A DNA stretch of 41,483 nucleotides from Acidobacteriota bacterium. Lineage in GTDB: Bacteria; Acidobacteriota; Vicinamibacteria; Vicinamibacterales; Fen-181. Shown here one piece after another: positions 38,871 to 41,483 of the stretch. Each line of letters opens with the position of its first letter. Position 1 is the first letter of the stretch. The position numbers and the translations under genes were made by a program. The notes beneath the pieces were generated by a model. It worked only from the letters and a program-made list of their open reading frames with translations. It did no database searches and was not told the DNA's origin. The DNA is taken from NCBI GenBank assembly GCA_017883185.1, contig JADGOB010000019.1, positions 1-41,483 of the forward strand. Direction: 5' to 3'.

Positions 38871-38932
38871 AGGGCAGTCACTCTAAAATCGGCATGGGGG
38901 CAAGTCACGTCCGCCGCACCGGTCCTCGGGGA

Positions 38933-38961
38933 GGTCGTCGCGCCGTGTGGACGCGACGACC
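38933..38961. repeat. Hairpin between macA and the ATPase gene
   Basis: GGTCGTCGCG (38933-38942) pairs exactly with CGCGACGACC (38952-38961), a 10-base stem and 9-base loop, 18 bases past the macA stop. It may shape expression of the downstream pair or act as a partial terminator; no T-run. Confidence 0.55.
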
Positions 38962-38979
38962 CGACGAGGTTGAAGAGAT

Positions 38980-40683
38980 CTAGCGACCGCGGCCGCCACC
39001 CATCCCGCCGCGCTGCTGTTGCTGCAAGAGCGGGTTGCCTGTTTGCGACGGGTTCCGGTTGGCCGACTCGTTGCCCAGGGTGACCGCCGTCACCAGGTCG
39101 GTCCCCGCCTGCAGGTTGCCTTCGAGCAGTTCGGTGTACTGGCCGTCGGTGATCCCCAGGCGGAGGCGGACGGCCTTGAGCTGCTTCTGTCCGGCCAGCC
39201 ACAGCCACGCACGGCCCGTGGAGATCCTGGCCGGGAGAGGCCCGAACAACGCGTCGATCGTCTGGGCGCCGGCCGTGGATGGACGACCAGCCGCCGTTGC
39301 CGCGGCCGCCGGCTTCGCCCCCGGCTTCGCACCCTGCTTGACGAGCGCATCGATGTCGATCCCGCGCTCCTTCATCCGGGTGGCAAACTGTGTCCGCTGA
39401 TCCGCCGGCATCTGCTGGAAGCGTTCGATCATGCGCGCCCGCGCCTCGGGGTCGTTCGGGTCGAACCCGCGGCGACCGCCGCCCCCGCGTTCGGACGCGC
39501 CCGCACCCTGTGCCTGCGGCGTCGTCGCTGGCGTGGCCTGCGCGGCCGGCTTCGTGCCGGCCTGCGCGCCCCGCGTCGTGGCCTGCGCCGTCTGGGCCTG
39601 GGCCTGCCGCTGGCCTGTCACCGCGCCGGCCTGGCCCGTCTGCCCGCCGGCCGCCTGACCGGCGGCGGCGGCGCCGCGCGGCTGCAACTCGGGCGGCAGC
39701 GGCTGGTTGAAGGCTTCGAAGATTTCCGCGGTCGGGCGGAAGCGGATGGCCGTGTTCGGCACCCGGACGACATCCGTCTTCTTCGCGATCTCGATCTGCA
39801 CGTTGGCCGTCATGCCCGGCTTCAGCTTGAGCTCGGGATTGGGCACCTCGATGACGGTGCCGTAAGTCACGACGTTCTGCACGACAATCGGCTGCAACCG
39901 CACCTGGATGACCTTGCCGGTGAACGTGTCGGTCGGGTAGGCGTCAATCCGGAAGCGCACGTTCTGGCCCGGACGAATCTTGCCCACGTCCGACTCGTCG
40001 ATGTTCGCCGTGCACTTCATCTTCGTCAGGTCGGCGGCCACGATGAACAGCGTCGGCGACTGGTAGTTGGCCTGCACCGTCTGGCCGACGTCAACCGAGC
40101 GCAGGATGATGATCCCGTCGATGGGCGACATGATGATCGTGTGAGCCAGGTTGACTTCCTGCGCGTTCAGGTTGGCCTGCGCCTGGGTGAGCGCCGCCTC
40201 CGCCGATTTCTGCGAGGCCACCGCCGATTTCACGGTCACTTCCGCGGTGTCGAGGTCCGCCTGCGTGCAGAGCTTCTTGGCGAACAACTCGCGAGCCCGC
40301 TTCAGCTTGACGTTCGCGTCTTCCACGGTGACCTTGTTGCGTTCGAGATCGGCCTGGCGCTGGACGAGCGTGGCTTGGGCCTGCTCGATCTGCGTGTTGA
40401 TGGCGTCGGGGTTGATCTTCAGCAGGACCTGGCCCTTCTTGACGATCGAGTTGAAGTCGACGCCGGCGCCCAGTTCCTGGATGATGCCGCCCACCTGCGA
40501 GCCCACGGTGACCGCGGTGACCGCGTCGAGCGTGCCGGTTGCGGCCACGGCTTCCGTGATGTCGCCGCGGCTGACCTGGGCGGTCGAGACCTTCGGCTCG
40601 GGGCCCGGTCGGGTGTAGTAGTACCCCCCGACACTGGCCACAATGGCCGCAATGACCACAAGGGTGATGATCGTCTTTTTCAT
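38980..40683 (-). CDS. MacA-type membrane fusion protein with low-complexity insert
   Basis: 567 aa from the ATG at 40683. Inner-membrane helix (4-22), lipoyl half-motifs (about 55-90 and 180-200), a coiled-coil hairpin (95-180), and beta-barrel (205-300) match MacA/HlyD adaptors linking MacB to TolC. After TAIRFRPTAE a Gly/Ala/Gln-rich stretch (337-405), a helical segment (408-445, MIERFQQMPADQRTQFATRM) and another Ala-rich stretch (450-475) are inserted before the last beta domain. The tail ends in QQQQRGGMGGGRGR. Much longer than E. coli MacA (about 370 aa). Part of a tolC-macA-macB operon. Confidence 0.88.
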   Translation of the reverse strand: MKKTIITLVVIAAIVASVGGYYYTRPGPEPKVSTAQVSRGDITEAVAATGTLDAVTAVTVGSQVGGIIQELGAGVDFNSIVKKGQVLLKINPDAINTQIEQAQATLVQRQADLERNKVTVEDANVKLKRARELFAKKLCTQADLDTAEVTVKSAVASQKSAEAALTQAQANLNAQEVNLAHTIIMSPIDGIIILRSVDVGQTVQANYQSPTLFIVAADLTKMKCTANIDESDVGKIRPGQNVRFRIDAYPTDTFTGKVIQVRLQPIVVQNVVTYGTVIEVPNPELKLKPGMTANVQIEIAKKTDVVRVPNTAIRFRPTAEIFEAFNQPLPPELQPRGAAAAGQAAGGQTGQAGAVTGQRQAQAQTAQATTRGAQAGTKPAAQATPATTPQAQGAGASERGGGGRRGFDPNDPEARARMIERFQQMPADQRTQFATRMKERGIDIDALVKQGAKPGAKPAAAATAAGRPSTAGAQTIDALFGPLPARISTGRAWLWLAGQKQLKAVRLRLGITDGQYTELLEGNLQAGTDLVTAVTLGNESANRNPSQTGNPLLQQQQRGGMGGGRGR

Positions 40684-40762
40684 AAGAACCTTCGACCGTT
40701 CGTGCTGCACCCAGAGCGGAGCGCCGTCCGCCAGTCTCTGCGCCTATACCTGACGTCCCGGG

Positions 40763-41483
40763 CTATTGGCCGCCCGTGCTGCCCGACGAGATGATGCCGC
40801 CCGTGCTGCCCGACGAGATGATGCCGCCCGTGCTGCCCGGCGAGATGCTGCCGCCCGTGCTGATCCCATTGCTGCCACCAGAGGAAGCCGTTTCCTGTTT
40901 GCGCTGGAAGTCCACGATCGCCTTCCGGTAGTTCAGGATCGCCCGCAGTTCGCTGTTCTGCGCGTCGGTGAAGTCGCGCTGTGCCAGCACGACGTCGTAG
41001 TTGGTCGACATCCCCACCTCGAACTTGCTCTGCTCGGCCTCGAGCCGCTTCTGCGACAGATCGCGCGCGGCGGCCGCCGCCTGCACCTGCTGGAATGCGC
41101 TCTGCACCGTCAGCGCCTGGTTGGTGATGTCGGTGGCGACCGAAAGCTCGAGGGCCTTCAGCTGTGCCAGCGCCTGCTGGTACTGCACTTTGGACCGCGC
41201 GTAGATCGCGTCCTGGACGCTGGTGCCGATCGGATAGGACACCTGAACCTGCACGCTCCACGTGGGGAGCTGGAGCTTGGCCAGCTGGCTCAGCGCATCC
41301 GTATAGCCGCCGTAAGCGGGGGGCGGGGGATTGAGCTGGATGCCGCCTGTGCCGGCCGTCTGGTACGAGCCGATGAGATCGACGCCGGGCAGCGCCTGGT
41401 TGTGCTGGTATTTCAAGCCGACGTCGCTGATTTCGAGGTTCCTCCTCGCGATGACCATGTCGGTCCGGTTCTCGAGGGCCGTG
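40763..41483 (-). CDS. TolC-family outer-membrane efflux protein (partial, C-terminal part)
   Basis: The gene begins beyond the right edge; the frame is open through 41483, with ALENRTD before MVIARRNLEISD as in TolC. About 240 residues are visible: long coiled helices such as QQALAQLKALELSVATDITNQA and FEVGMSTNYDVVLAQRDFTDAQNSELRAILNYRKAIVDFQR, and strands with YQTAGTGG. The protein ends in GGI/GST repeats encoded by 27-base tandem copies. It forms the outer duct for the MacAB pump; MacA starts 80 bases after its stop. Confidence 0.88.
   Translation of the reverse strand, partial: TALENRTDMVIARRNLEISDVGLKYQHNQALPGVDLIGSYQTAGTGGIQLNPPPPAYGGYTDALSQLAKLQLPTWSVQVQVSYPIGTSVQDAIYARSKVQYQQALAQLKALELSVATDITNQALTVQSAFQQVQAAAAARDLSQKRLEAEQSKFEVGMSTNYDVVLAQRDFTDAQNSELRAILNYRKAIVDFQRKQETASSGGSNGISTGGSISPGSTGGIISSGSTGGIISSGSTGGQ
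40771..40851 (-). repeat. 27-base tandem repeat at the 3' end of the TolC gene
   Basis: Three full 27-base copies (40771-40797, 40798-40824, 40825-40851; the first two identical, the third with two changes), then a fading fourth. Each encodes nine residues of the type STGGIISSG, so copy number changes keep the reading frame and alter the protein's exposed tail. Confidence 0.85.

Overview
GC-rich window, gene-dense on both strands. The likely source is a free-living acidobacterium (Acidobacteriota, Vicinamibacteria-like) or a close relative. The grounds are the fused transaldolase/glucose-6-phosphate isomerase, a TPR sigma54 regulator beside a kinase relic, a MacAB-TolC set with Gly/Ala-rich tails, and an acidobacterial style of multiheme cytochromes and secreted DFSGKW protein. 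No 16S or single-copy marker is present, so the taxonomy is inferred from gene content.

Region 1 (about 120-7679, + strand) is an electron-transfer block: a membrane-anchored 11-heme cytochrome c, a b-type cytochrome, a NapC/NirT-like cytochrome with five CXXCH sites and one CX3CH site, a 10-heme MtrA/PioA/DmsE-type cytochrome and an MtrB/PioB-type outer-membrane beta-barrel. Together they could carry electrons between the quinone pool, the periplasm and the cell outside. It ends in a terminator with an overlapping competing hairpin. Region 2 (7800-10985) supplies iron and possibly heme: FeoB, FeoA and an AhbD-like radical SAM enzyme. Region 3 (10986-14410) holds a DUF302 gene coupled to a 28-residue membrane peptide, an ECF sigma factor with a zinc anti-sigma factor, Lgt and a TPR protein. 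Region 4 (14411-22036) is central carbon and redox metabolism: a dihydroorotate-dehydrogenase-like flavoprotein with pyruvate:ferredoxin oxidoreductase, divergent from the Tal-Pgi fusion.

Region 5 (22047-25929) is regulatory: a PilZ protein, a TPR/GAF-like/AAA+/Fis activator and a decayed Ser/Thr kinase. Region 6 (25968-28597) is a tightly overlapped pgsB-pgsC-pgsW poly-gamma-glutamate-type operon, divergent from Region 7 (28645-32554): a GDSL lipoprotein esterase and a YbbA/YbbP-type ABC system. Region 8 (32732-36231) has a glucan phosphorylase, then a DksA/TraR-type protein, a ferritin-like helical protein and FolK overlapping in series. Region 9 (36397-41483, - strand) is a tolC-macA-macB(ATPase)-macB(permease) efflux series with a small secreted protein at its end; tolC is cut by the window edge.

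A striking non-coding feature is a set of degenerate 7-base periodic repeats in four intergenic gaps (10991-11119, 13552-13610, 14247-14385, 34-strand-independent 36334-36403), in places running into the 3' ends of neighbouring genes, next to a REP-like palindrome at 36276-36320. No tRNA, rRNA, CRISPR array, insertion sequence or prophage was seen.
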